Of a stretch of 64,000 nt of DNA, positions 1 through 24,149 are shown one piece after another. Both the position numbers and the translations under genes were made by a program. How positions within the stretch are numbered: the stretch's first letter is position 1; the number at the start of each line of letters is the position of its first letter. Source of the DNA: Mimachlamys varia (lineage: Eukaryota; Mollusca; Bivalvia; Pectinida; Pectinidae); assembly GCA_947623455.1 (NCBI GenBank), contig OX392532.1, forward strand, positions 1,488,001-1,552,000, in the 5' to 3' direction. Below the pieces are notes generated by a model. It had not been told where the DNA came from. It saw only the letters and a program-made list of their open reading frames with translations, and did not search any database.

Positions 1-80
1 TTGGGTGTCACCTGCCCTATCACGTGGGGTTTTCTCCGGGTACTCCGGTTTCCTCCCACAATAAGACCCCTCGCGTTTTT
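1..80. repeat. Dispersed-repeat motif at window edge
   Basis: Positions 24-60 carry a GC-rich motif (TTTTCTCCGGGTACTCCGG and flanks) of a kind I recall as widely dispersed in marine invertebrate genomes. The element runs off the left edge, so neither family nor boundaries can be given. No coding signal is seen. Confidence 0.35.
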
Positions 81-2200
81 ATATATTTATATAAAAGTTG
101 TCGAAATGTGATACCCTTCAAAATAGGTTATACAGGTCGAAAACATTGATAAAATCTACATATTTTTATTTTCCGATATACGTACATTGTACATGTAGAT
201 ATAAAAAGGATTGTCTCATGATTCTATATGATGTAATTAAATGTTCTTCTTTGAAGTCCAATAAAATATATGGTTTTCGAAGTTCTGAGTCCATACACGG
301 AATTAGATTATATCTAAGTCCGTGGTCTACAGTAACACAAATATCCTTTTTCTTGTGTTTGTTTGAGGTTGTTTCTACGAAGTTTTATATTTATACAGTC
401 GACCAACATGCATAAATATTTGTCAGTGTGCATTTTACTGATGTAACGATCAGTTCCTGCTGATGTGTACATGCAAGGACGTATATGTTTCACACATATA
501 TATACGTCCCTGGTGCATGCATTGAATACACACGCCGTTTTAGCGGAGTTATATGAAATAAAACATGAGAAACTTAATACATAATCATATCAAGCGTATG
601 TTTTGAAGTCTTACAGTTTTTCCACAAACTAATAACCTTTTGATCATGCTATCGAGCCCGGTGGTAATTGATTTATGGTCGAGTGACCATGACCACGTGT
701 GCCGCATACATATACCTGTGGAACTCCCAAACCCGGGCCCCCTCCCCACTAATTACCATCCCCTTGGACATATAATACCTTGCAATTAACAGTAGGGTCA
801 TTAATGAACTCCGTACAGCCTTGATATATAATCAGTGTCTTATTCTTGAATATGGGGCTCTCTACAAATAACAAGTCGCGATACGATTCATACAAGTTTA
901 ATATAATGACTACTCAATTAAGTCTATCAGTGCGGTTACCGTTGTGACGACACTTCCGCTCGTATGGCAAAATCGGGGATTTTCGGATTTGCGTTCAGGT
1001 GTGAAATTTAGTAAAATGGTAAAAACTTCGTTATATTTGTTTAACTTCTTATTTACCAGTCTTTCAATACACTAAAGATGGTTCAGCACCACAGTTACTC
1101 TTAAACATTGTTCGGGTAAGGGAATGTGATTTTTAGCGACATATCAATGAATTTTGCCGACATTGTAATGAGTTCAAGATCAAGTTCAAATATTTCATTT
1201 TCGTGTCAAACACATATTTCACATAAAATCATAATAACATAACTATACAAATTGTAATAAAATATGTGTCCAGCCATATTGACTTATTAGACACGTTATT
1301 TAAAGATGCGAATAATAAAAAATAATGCATTACGCTAATTAAAATGAATATCGATATATAAACATTTGCCACTCAACTTTTCTCTATATGCTTAACAATA
1401 TACAATTACATGATATATTATAACACCTGAGAATGCGAAATGAGAAAAAGTGGTTGGGCCAATCCCAACCGACGATTCCCCCATCCCCCATTCTCTTAAG
1501 ACCTTTAAGATATTAAAGGGTATATATATAAAGTTATGCAATTAATTACTTACAAGACATACATTTATTGCCGTGTGCTCTTGTGCACTGTGCACTGATA
1601 TTAAACGATTATTATGGGAGAAACATGGATCTTCTCCCCCACATAAGAGAAAGTTGAGTAGCCAATGTTTTTTAATGAGTAAATAACGAATTGCGGACAA
1701 ACAATTGTACAGGTAAGGTAAAAGATAGACTATTGTATAAATAATATTGGGATATTTTATTCACAATTGTTTCTTTTGCTATTTGCGATGGTTGATAACC
1801 CCGTCGAAAACCAGATGTTCAAGAGTACAGTAGATCTATCAGATCAACACTATTTAAACAACACGGCTTTAAGTTACGGATTAAAATTTAGTTCTGGATG
1901 GCTCCTTATACTGGATGGCACTAGGCCTATTATTAGGTCTACTAGGCATTTGTTAGTTTTCCTTCAGATTTATTACCAACGCTTAGACACGAACGCATGA
2001 GTTCACGGAATCAAATTATAATACATGTATAGATAGTACTAATACTATACATTAATACCCGGCCTCCTACGGATCGTCGTTTATGAGTACGTTATCGCAG
2101 CTACGAGCTAGATAGCCTAAAACTATTTCATAATTATACACAGATTTGCATGCACACTTGATCGAGTAGTTTCGGTTTTACAGTACGATAACATTGTACC
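81..2200. other. AT-rich non-coding stretch, no gene seen
   Basis: AT-rich sequence with only short, non-conserved reading frames (at 98-415 and 1767-2000) that match no family I know. By comparison with gene 2 this is probably intron 4 of gene 1, or sequence past its 3' end. I looked here for the missing last FReD exon (residues such as ACGVRFESGWWFSSC) and did not find it. Confidence 0.5.
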
Positions 2201-2520
2201 GCTCGTTCCATTCGGGACGCTGCAAAGTTCGTTCGTTCGTTCGTTCGATACGCGAGATGGAACTTATCGTGCGGTAGCGGCCGGGCCAGCTTATCGGCCG
2301 ATAGCGGCCGCCCAGGTTATCGGCCGGTAGCGGCTGGCTATGGTTATCGGCCGGTAGCGGCCGGCCAAGGTTATCGGCCGGTAGCGTTCGTTCCGTTCGG
2401 GAATCGGCCGTATTAGCTGCGTGGGTCCAATAGGTAATTCCGTGCGGCTCGCGTTCGTTCTCCGGTCGTGCAGCGGTAAGCCTCCGTCCGGGAAGCGTTC
2501 GTCTTCCGTTCGTCTCAAAA
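2200..2520. repeat. GC-rich island with short tandem repeats
   Basis: A block far richer in G+C than its surroundings. It contains a TTCG microsatellite (2228-2248) and about four copies of a 27-bp unit (2275-2386) with core TTATCGGCCGGTAGCGGC. Downstream the GTTCGTTC and CCGTTCG words continue to about 2510. The minus-strand frame across it simply follows the repeat (RYRPIT repeated) and is not called a gene. Confidence 0.75.
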
Positions 2521-2550
2521 AAAGTGGATACTTAGCCGTAATTCTAGCTG

Positions 2551-3308
2551 TATGACAACATTGACTTTTTAACAAGTATGACAACATTGCCTTTTAACAT
2601 TTATGACAACATTGACTTTTCAACATGTATGACAACATTGACTTTTTAACATGTATGACAACATTGACTTTTTAACATGTATGACAACATTGACTTTTTA
2701 ACAAGTATGACACATTGACTTTTAACATGTATGACAACATTGACTTTTAACATCTATGACAACATTGACTTTTTAACATGTATGACAACATTGACTTTTT
2801 AACATGTATGACAACATTGACTTTTTAACATGTATGACAACAGTGACATTTTAACATGTATGACAACATTGACTTTTTAACATGTATGACAACATTGACT
2901 AAAAAGATGTATGACAACATTGACTTTTAACATGTATGACAACATTGACTTTTAACATGTATGACAACATTGACTTTTTAACATGTATGACAACATTGAC
3001 TTTTTAACATGTATGACAACATTGACTTTTTAACATGTATGACAACAGTGACATTTTAACATGTATGACAACATTGACTTTTTAACATGTATGACAACAT
3101 TGACTAAAAAGATGTATGACAACATTGACATTTCAACATGTATGACAACATTGACTTTTTAACATGTATGACAACATTGACGTTTTAACATGTATGACAA
3201 CATTGACGTTTTAACATGTATGACAACATTGACTTTTTAACATGTATGACAACATTGACTTTTTAACATGTATGACAACATTGACTTTTTAACATGTATG
3301 ACAACATT
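2551..3308. repeat. 26-bp tandem array (about 29 copies)
   Basis: A clear minisatellite with unit TGACAACATTGACTTTTTAA plus CATGTA. Most copies are identical or carry one or two changes. Two variants (ACAGTGACATTTTAAC, then GACTAAAAAGATG) recur in the same order near 2840-2925 and 3045-3115, about eight units apart, so blocks of units were duplicated. It lies immediately beside the 3' end of the retroelement at 3330-5017. Confidence 0.95.
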
Positions 3309-3329
3309 AAATCTTAGTTACATCGAAGT

Positions 3330-5017
3330 TATTATCAAGTCTTCTAAATGAGAACCGAGACATCATTGTCAATCACAACAATTAAGCACACTAATAAGCA
3401 AAGTCAAAAACGTCCATCTTCATATCAAGAAAATGAAGGATATGTTTTAATGAGACAATGATTGCAACCATAGTTCTGATTAACCTGCATCTCTCGAATC
3501 CCTGTGTTGTTAATTTGTTTGTCAGCAACCAGGATCGATAAAACAAATCACGATATTTAGAGCAAGCCCTAGAATTACGAATCAACTGCGATATGTAAAC
3601 CCCATAGTTAGGAGAAGCAGGGATGTTACTATCAAGAAAGGGAAACTTAAAGTGGTCACGTTTATCGTAAGACTTAGTGGTAAGCTCTCCATATTGTTCA
3701 TAATTTAGGTAGATATCGAGATAAGAAGACACATCGTCAAATATATCTAAAAGAGAAATTTAAAGATTTGGCAAGGCCTTTGTCACCTGTCCTGACTACC
3801 TCTTCCACAAATTTAGCCCATTATGAAATCAAAAACAAGTCAGCCAAGAGGAATGCTCAGTCTGTTCCCAAGGGGATGCCAACAGTCTGCTGGAAAATCT
3901 TTCCTCCATACTCAACAGTCTATTTCCTCTTAGATTTGTCGTATTTTTTCACAAAGTATGCTCCAAGATAGCTCTCTACCATATATACCGCATTTGTTGG
4001 AAAAGAAAGCTCTCATAACAAGAGATGATAGACGTTTCTTTAATTTTAAATTAAGTATGGTAGTTTACAGGGTGGAAAAATCAAATGTTTGATAGAAAAG
4101 AAATTTTTAGGAGGGGTGTTCAGAAAAGATTTTCGAGTTTTTTTTAAAATCCACATCCCACCAACTCCAACTCCGGAGTATACAGTGGCACAAAAAGACC
4201 GAAGCCCTGACCCTATGGTACTAATCATAGTAATTAAGAAGTTTGATAATGGTCTGGTCGAGCAATTAGCAGAGCCACCGATAAAACGTTGCCCACAAGG
4301 ATCACCTGTGTAGTTTCGGAATCCAATAAAGACGAGGTAGGTCAGCGTCTTGCTCATTTACCAGCATTTGAAAAAATTGTAATACAGAGGCATGATTAGA
4401 CAGTATTGCATCTTTCATCGGCCAATGAACACGTAGAGTTACCTAGGTTAAAAGCAGGCCTACTTCTTTTTTGCAAGCAACGAATGTATTAACGTTTGCA
4501 AACAATGATCAAGTTGTCAGATGCTTTGTCTACAGACACAACCACATACTTATCATGTAGATCGTTGAGTGTTATTTGAACATCGGGATCAGGAAATATC
4601 GACTTGGGTTTAGTTTTTATTTTGTGACGCAAAGTGCGTATTCTTTTTTGAATAGAAAACCTGATAGAATTCACCCACTGCGAAAACGAATTCAATTTAA
4701 CATATTCACGTTTAACTAATTATCTGGCACACTCCTCAACCGAGTCCATAAGAATCTAGAAGTTCACATTCCAATTGATAGATGGATTCTTTCGATACTA
4801 AGGACCTTTCATGAAAAACTACCACAGCTCTATGCTTGGGATACTATTCAGATTACCAGTAAATATGTGTCCAGCTGGACAATAGCAAAATTGAGATAAA
4901 GAACATGCTTGAGGAGGAGTCATTCTAAGGTAATCTATGTTCAATTGTTGCATGGTTTGCCTGTTATTGAAAAGCGTTGGTGCAATAGGTATACAATAAC
5001 TGTAGGAAATGATACCT
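3330..5017 (-). pseudogene. Degraded reverse-transcriptase element, near full length (Penelope-like?)
   Basis: Reading leftward from about 5017, broken frames give the family's N-terminal part (PPQACSLSQFCYCPAGHIF), a central part (DKYVVVSVDKASDNLIIVCK), the RFIGGSANCSTRPL motif, a GTN(C)AP-like palm motif near 3870 and the YIDD region near 3745 (here altered). The C-terminal domain at 3391-3732 contains FPFLDSNIPASPNYGVYISQ. Several frameshifts and stops show that it is dead. Assignment to Penelope-like elements rests on general RT motif layout; no GIY-YIG endonuclease is visible. The 3' UTR is cut short next to the 26-bp array. Confidence 0.75.
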
Positions 5018-5085
5018 CGTTCCGATCGTGCGCTTTCCATGTCTTGATAGCTTCTCCAACGTATAATGTTTACATGTCGCAAATA
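5018..5085 (+). repeat. Inverted 3' fragment of the same retroelement at its 5' end
   Basis: Plus-strand sequence from TCCGATCGTGCGCTTTCCAT onward matches the C-terminal coding segment (FPFLDSNIPAS..YGVYMSQ) of the RT element. It sits head-on against the 5' end of the minus-strand copy at 3330-5017. The start coincides with a breakpoint that recurs in other copies (20241, 24331, 51893). Confidence 0.75.
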
Positions 5086-5379
5086 AAAGTAATACTTATT
5101 TCAGGAAATAGATCACAGACATGATTATTACACAAATAAAAATCACATATAAGACAATACTTAAACACAAATTCACAACAGAATGCATAATAATTTGAAT
5201 TGAGATATGTATAGTCAAAAGAGAGTGTGTGTGATTGGGCAACCCCTACCAACAATATTTCTGACTATTAATTAATTATCACTATAACTTATGTAAAGGT
5301 TCAACTATATTGATTGTTTTTATCATTTTTAGATGGATAGAATAATTTGACGATTATATATAGATATGTAGACCGGAGA

Positions 5380-5560
5380 TTCGTTATTACTCCAAATATC
5401 GAAATTGTCGTGGTCGATGCCGGACTGCTGACCTACTACACATGGATTGGAGAGATGCAGGTTGATCAAAAAGTTGTATGGTCGCCGCCTTTAATCGACT
5501 ACAACTACGGTCATATGTTCAAGTCATTGAAAATATGTTTTGAAAGGCTATCACTTTGAA
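5380..5560 (+). repeat. Old retroelement remnant
   Basis: Strongly diverged piece of the RT element's C-terminal region: 'TTACTCCAAATATCGAAATT' and 'GAGATGCAGGTTGATCA' match the segment that follows the SRACSKYRDF coding words in better copies. The same remnant sits at 52260-52690 beside exon 4 of gene 2, so the insertion predates the gene duplication. Confidence 0.6.
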
Positions 5561-5863
5561 AATGTTAACTTTCCCCTTGAACATTTTTGACAAAAAAGAA
5601 AGCAAAATGTAACCCATATCAGCTTGCCTATGTGTAGGGCTAAAATATTGTGAAAGGTTGTGACAAATTCAAACTTCATCAGGTTGCCTTTGCTTCTTTT
5701 CGGCATCGGTGCTTTCCGAATTTATGACGTCACGTCATTGTTGCGCCATTTTGACATCACATCGGCTGATATGCGATGTTAGATAGAGTTATCTGACACA
5801 GCTTCCTTACATGTGCAAACACTATTTTTATGGCGACATTTGAAATAAAAAAAAAAAACTTAC

Positions 5864-18710
<12,847 letters not shown>

Positions 18711-18900
18711 TTCTGTTGTCTGTGGCACTCCAATAAATGTTCAAACTAAATGGATGCCCCTATGAATACAAACGCTGAACCAATTCTTCTGTATTGCTAT
18801 GTTGTCACTCCACTGACGTATAACCAGTAGCTATTGGTTGTGATGTGAAGAAGGCGGTCACAGACTGTATAAATGTTTCAACAGATATACCTCATTGGTC
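18711..18900 (-). promoter_or_regulatory. Putative promoter and 5' UTR of gene 1
   Basis: Conserved with the gene 2 upstream region. On the coding strand it has two CCAAT boxes (18894-18898 and 18833-18837) and a TTTATAC element (18866-18873, TATAAAT on the other strand). A TACGTCAGTGGAGTGACA stretch between them contains a CRE-like word. No transcription start can be fixed from sequence alone. Confidence 0.45.
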
Positions 18901-19239
18901 TGCGCGTCGAAAACATCAATACATATACAATATTGATACAAGCTATGTAGTTGAGTAAACTGATAATTATATTTATGTTTTATTTAGTAAAACATAGCAA
19001 TGTGTTTGGCAGGAGGACGAGTATTACAGACTTTCTTAAAAAAAAACTTTTGTTTAGGTATCCTTTAATACATCACTACATAAGGAACTGAAACACAGAT
19101 TCTCTGGTTAGGTACGAACATCTCATATTTAGATTGTTAAGTTCAGGCCGATAGTTTGGGATCTTTCTGTGATCGAGGGTTGGGGAAGGGGAATTTGTTG
19201 TTTGATTGATTGGGTGTTTAGGTGAACAGAAAAATCACG
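18901..19239. other. Upstream flank of gene 1
   Basis: Conserved with 57850-58050 upstream of gene 2 as far as about 19120 (e.g. AGCAATGTGTTTGGCAGGAG), marking this edge of the segmental duplication. No gene is seen. Confidence 0.6.
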
Positions 19240-19570
19240 CATCACACACATATGCTGCACCTCTTAAATTCAGTAATATATACAGTATGCCGAAAAAATG
19301 AATTAAACTGCATCATACAGCTGTTTCGTCCTCCTATGACTCTTCAGTGATGCTAGGGGTCAAAAGGAAGGAATCAAAAATGTATAAACTAATGTAGAAG
19401 CAGAAGAGTCAGGTACATAAAACCACTTTAATTTATGAATTTAGAAGTAAAATTAAACTAGTTCAGTATAATTTCAAATCGGGTACTACGAAAATGTGTA
19501 TATTATGTACCGTGCCACTACTAAAATGAGATTAACTGTGGCTATGGAGGCTCCAGCAAACCTCGGGGAG
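19240..19570 (+). repeat. Dispersed repeat R1, copy 1
   Basis: About 330 bp carrying CACACATATGCTGCACCTCT, GCATCATACAGCTGTTTCGT, CCTCCTATGACTCTTCAGTG and ending GGCTATGGAGGCTCCAGCAA. Other copies lie at 19612-19800 (partial), 37655-37995 and, inverted, at 61940-62195. Short frames such as TEESQEDETAVW come from this repeat and are not evidence for a gene. Confidence 0.8.
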
Positions 19571-19611
19571 TAAAACATCCACCAACAGAGTCTGCCACCT
19601 CTTATCATAAA

Positions 19612-19800
19612 GATCACTTAACACACACAAATGCTGCACCTCTTAAATGTAGTAATAGATACAGTATGCCGGAAAAAATGCATTAAACTGCATCATACAG
19701 CTGTTTTGTCCTCCTAGGACTCTTCAGTGATGCTAGGGGCCAAAAGGTAGGAATCCAAAATTCATAAACTAATGTAGAAGAACTGCCAATTGAAACACTA
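19612..19800 (+). repeat. Dispersed repeat R1, partial copy 2
   Basis: Repeats the first half of the R1 copy at 19240 in the same orientation, about 370 bp away, with few differences. Confidence 0.8.
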
Positions 19801-19879
19801 TATATATATCGCAATATTTCAATGAACCCATACATATCGCGACATATACTGCAAATACTGCAAGAGTTGGTACCTAATA

Positions 19880-20040
19880 CATATGTATTCGTCGATGACG
19901 CAGAAGACGCTTTCTTTTCCGGATCACATGGTCTCATAATTTTGTACTTTTACGAGGGTCTCCATGTAAATCCTTCTTTTGTTCCTATATTGCCTCTACT
20001 ATAATCGATTTTGAGTTCAGGGTATGGTTTTGTCGACTCT
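19880..20040 (+). repeat. RT-element 3' UTR fragment
   Basis: Contains the family's 3' UTR landmarks: GTCGATGACGCAGAAGACGC, CCGGATCACATGGTCT, TACGAGGGTCTCCATGTAAA, then ATCGATTTTGAGTTCAGGGT. No coding part is attached. Confidence 0.75.
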
Positions 20041-20059
20041 TTGGTTAAATCTGAACTTT

Positions 20060-22228
20060 TCAAATTTAAACTGATATTCTATTTTTATACATTCACTTCA
20101 CTGTTTAATTAATAAACTATCTAGTTGACAATAAAACATTAAAACAAATTGAGCCAAATAGTAAGTCTAGTCTGTAGCATCTAGTCTGTCAGGAATGTAT
20201 AAATATATTTCTTTTGAATATAAATAATATATTTTCAATTTTTCGATCGTGAGCTTTCCATTTCTTGATAGTAACATCCCTGCTTCTCCAACATATGGAG
20301 TTTACATGTCACAGTTGATGAGGTATTTTAGAACTTGCTCTAAATATCGACAATTACACGACGGATGCGATCCAAGAAGCAGACCTTACACCTACGGAAC
20401 AGATATCTTGCACGTTTACAAGGGTCTCCATGTAAATCCTTTTTTCCATATTTTCCCCTTGGTTCATTCGATTTTTAGTTCGGATTATGGTGTTTTTGAC
20501 GCTTCGATATGCTCTATTTTCTTACATGGTGATCCCATGTAATCAAAAATTGTTATTGTTGGTAAATGTGAACATACTACAGGGTTACGCTAGTATTTGA
20601 AAGAAAAGGAACGAGGAAAATAAAACAATATTGTGCCGTCACAGGTAACGTTTTTCATTTAACTTATTAAAAAATAGAGTTCTTTTATGATTATTTTGAA
20701 GACAAGTTTAACTTACCTTAAACAAATAAACATTAATTAATTCTATAACGTCTATATACATGAGTTGCGAATTATTTTTTTATTTAAAGCATGCATTGTA
20801 TTTCTTGTGTGGCTTTTGTGTTTATTTTCCAAGTGTGTTTGTTATAAGAGGTGGGTAGCAAACTACTTACTACTTCTATTTATTTTCCATTTTGAAATTG
20901 AGTACTTATTAATACATATTATTTTGGTTTGGAGGATTCTAGCATGCGTTTTTGCCCAAAGTAACCAAGACACAGTGACAAACTGTATGCGTGTGCTTCA
21001 ATGCAGTGACAAGGTCTTTGGTCAAAAATTTATCACTGTTGACTTTCCTATCGGAACAAACAATGCTCAACCCTTACATGTAGCTGACCTGTTTTGTTTT
21101 ATATGTGGATGAATTTGGCAAGGAGCCATTGGATATTGAACAAATACCCATTGCTATGCTTTTGAATATCCCTGCAAACTTTGTGTATGTCTTTGGATAC
21201 AAACACGTACAACGACGAAAAACGAAAGGACTATATAACGACATAAACACAAGCATAAGAGATGGAGAACAAGAGAAAAAAAACATCGAACAGAGCGCTG
21301 GGATCGTCTGGTACACTTACCAGTTTCTGATCAATAATGTAATTCTTAAGTGCTCCAAACACGAGTTTTTCCTTTGCTCTGTTACCTTTTTCGTCTCGCT
21401 TTTAAATTTTATCATCGCTCTGTTCCATTGCCTTTTATGTCTCGCTTATAAAGTATGTCCTTTGAAAACATGACACACAGCGAATAATAATGATTGTTAT
21501 GCTGTATTTGTGAACGTTGTAATAAGCATATCATAAAAAGACTGCTTCATAAGCCCTGGCCTCATCTGTAATGTCACGTTAAGGTACATTTGTATATCGA
21601 CGATGTTCTTTCTGCAACCAACAAGAGGTTTACTGACCAAGTCAATCTTATTAGGAATACAAATGACTTGTTTCTACAACAGCCACTGTTCGCGATCTTT
21701 ATTTATAATGTGACTGGCAAGGAAAGCTTACTACCGAGGTGTACGACAAACGTGACGATTTCGATCGACTTTCAAATCGTGAACTTCACTTTTCTGATCA
21801 TCCCTGGTAAAAACGTAAATTCTCGAGTTTTTTTTATTATATAATGTCAACTGCTGACAAATAAACTTACAACATACATAGTTTGCCCTAGGCGTAATCG
21901 ATATTGTGTTTGAGGTATGGTTGTGTTGACACTTTGGTATCTTCATAAATAGAATGATAACTAATTATAGAATAGATAAAGTGGTGGTTATCGTCGATGG
22001 ATCGATTACTTTTCTGACTAGTGACACTAGAAGTGTTGCAATATGCTGATATTACTCAATTCAAATCTAATAAAAGTTCGATGGCAGCAAATTGGATGGG
22101 TAATTTTACGGTAAATTAACCTGAACAAAGCCAACAAAATAACAAAGATTAAAATCTAACTGTTTGTCGGCAATTGAATAATAAGTAATATTTAATGAAA
22201 TGTAACTAACAATCTCTCATTATATAGT
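20060..22228 (+). mobile_element. Composite retroelement block A
   Basis: In order: a segment ending in GTCTGTCAGGAATGT (20060-20235); an RT C-terminal plus 3' UTR fragment starting at the recurrent breakpoint (20241-20540); filler; an RT palm fragment (PIGTNNAQPLHVADLF, 21050-21125); a 450-bp insertion unrelated to RT (21126-21575); the YIDDVLSATNKRFTDQVN segment (21585-21700); further degraded RT (21700-21940); and a tail (21950-22228) that leads straight into the 92-bp array. Block B (24150-26556) repeats this order, so this is a structured repeat rather than random debris. Confidence 0.7.
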
Positions 22229-23030
22229 AAAAACAACGATACTCCCACTTCCTTACCCATATGGAACAGTAATGTCCGTTGTAACATCAGGAGAAATGCC
22301 CTATTATCTCATTTTATAGTAAAAGCAACGATACTCCCACTTCCTTACCCATATGGAACAGTAATGTCCGTTGTAATATCAGGAGAAATGCCCTATTATC
22401 TCATTATATAGTAAAAACAACGATACTCCCACTTCCTTACCCATATGGAACAGTAATGTCCGTTGTAATATCAAGAGAAATGCCCTATTATCTCATTATA
22501 TAGTAAAAGCAACGATACTCCCACTTCCTTACCCATATGGAACAGTAATGTCCGTTGTAATATCAGGAGATGCCCTATTATCTCATTATATAGTAAAAGC
22601 AACGATACTCCCACTTCCTTACCCTTATGGAACAGTAATGTCCGTTGTAATATCAAGAGAAATGCCCTATTATCTCATTATATAGTAAAAGCAACGATAC
22701 TCCCACTTCCTTACCCATATGGAACAGTAATGTCCGTTGTAATATCAGGAGAAATGCCCTATTATCTCATTATATAGTAAAAGCAACGATACTCCCACTT
22801 CCTTACCCATATGGAACAGTAATGTCCGTTGTAATATCAGGAGAAATGCCCTATTATCTCATTATATAGTAAAAGCAACGATACTCCCACTTCCTTACCC
22901 ATATGGAACAGTAATGTCCGTTGTAATATCAGGAGAAATGCCCTATTATCTCATTATATAGAAAAAGCAACTATACTAACACATCCGTATTTCCGTAATG
23001 CCCGTTGTAATATCAAGAGAAATGCCCTAC
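22229..23030. repeat. 92-bp satellite, first array (about 8.5 copies)
   Basis: Unit: TCTCATTATATAGTAAAAGC, AACGATACTCCCACTTCCTT, ACCCATATGGAACAGTAATG, TCCGTTGTAATATCAGGAGA, AATGCCCTATTA. The last unit is diverged and leads through CCCTACTCCGATAAGATGTT into a minus-strand RT fragment, the same exit junction as the second array at 30632. Confidence 0.95.
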
Positions 23031-23720
23031 TCCGATAAGATGTTGTAGTCCAAATCAGTATAAGACGAAGTAAAAGTGCACAAAATCCCGTACAGATTCA
23101 GAAGATATTTCGAGATTTTCAAAATCCACATCCCGTTAATTCCACTTCTGGTATAAACAGTGTCACAATAAGACTGAATCCCTGATTAAATGGTATTAAG
23201 AATGATAGTTAGAAGGTAAAATAATGACTTAGTTGAGTAATGAGCAGAGCCAGCGATAACGCATTGTTTATGAAATTCCTTGTGCCGTTTAGATATTCAA
23301 TATAAATGAGGTAAGTCAGCGTCTTTCTCATCAACCCGTATCTTGAACGATTGCTATGCTGATGTATGGTTAACTAGTATGTTATGTTTCGTAAAACCGG
23401 TAAGTGTGTAAATCACAAACCGCTCTGTCTTTTATGGATAGATCACCTGATATATTTCATCCACTCTGGAAGATCATACAATTGCGCATGCTCACGTGTA
23501 GCCCAATGTATGGCGTAATCTTCCGCATAGTCCATACTAAACTTAAAATCATCATTCCATTTGATGGATGGAGTCTCTCTCGATAATAAGGACATGTCAC
23601 GAAAAGCTCACATAGCTTAATGATGGGAATGCTATTCAGATTGCTGATTACTATGTGTCCAGTTGAACCTTAGCACTTTTGGGATGAAGAACATGAACAC
23701 GTCAAAGGGAGAGGCACCAA
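23031..23720 (-). pseudogene. RT-element 5' half (inverted partner)
   Basis: Minus-strand reading gives the N-terminal half of the element, from the family's 5' region near 23720 down to the part encoding GMWILKNS near 23130, with many stops and indels. It is joined head-on to the 3' half on the opposite strand (23725-24145). The same layout occurs at 30640-31860 and 61140-62700. Confidence 0.7.
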
Positions 23721-23724
23721 ATGA

Positions 23725-24145
23725 CCCATTTCTATCCTATGGTGATTACATGGCGCAGTTGATTCGTTATTCTTGTGCTTGCTCTGAATATCGAGATTTT
23801 CGTGATAGATGGCAACTGCTGACGAACAAACTAAATGCACAGGTTTTGCTTATTAGTGTGCTACATGTTGTGATTGACGATGGTACTCGGTTCTCATTTT
23901 GAGAATTGATGCTAACACGTGCACATTGTACATGACCTTGGATGTGACCAAGATTTAAATGACAGGTATGGTAGATGAAGCAGAAGACGCTTTCTCTTTC
24001 GGAACACCACCTTATACTTTTGTACTTTTAAGAGGGTCTCCATGGAATTTTTTTTTGTTCTTATATGCCTCTAGTATAATCGATTTTGAGTTCAGGGTAT
24101 GGTATTGTTGACGCTTTGATTATATCTGATTTAAAAAAAAACAAA
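23725..24145 (+). pseudogene. RT-element 3' half
   Basis: Plus-strand C-terminal codons (YGDYMAQLIRYSCACSEYRD, DRWQLLTNKL), the family stop region near 23870 and a 3' UTR running to about 24120 (GAAGCAGAAGACGCTTTCTC, ATCGATTTTGAGTTCAGGGT). Frames are interrupted, and most of the RT palm is absent between the two halves. Confidence 0.75.
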
Positions 24146-24149
24146 TTAC

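Noticed and set aside
98..415. 105-codon frame near the left edge as a gene
   Set aside because: AT-rich, no domain, no splice or promoter context, and no counterpart near gene 2.
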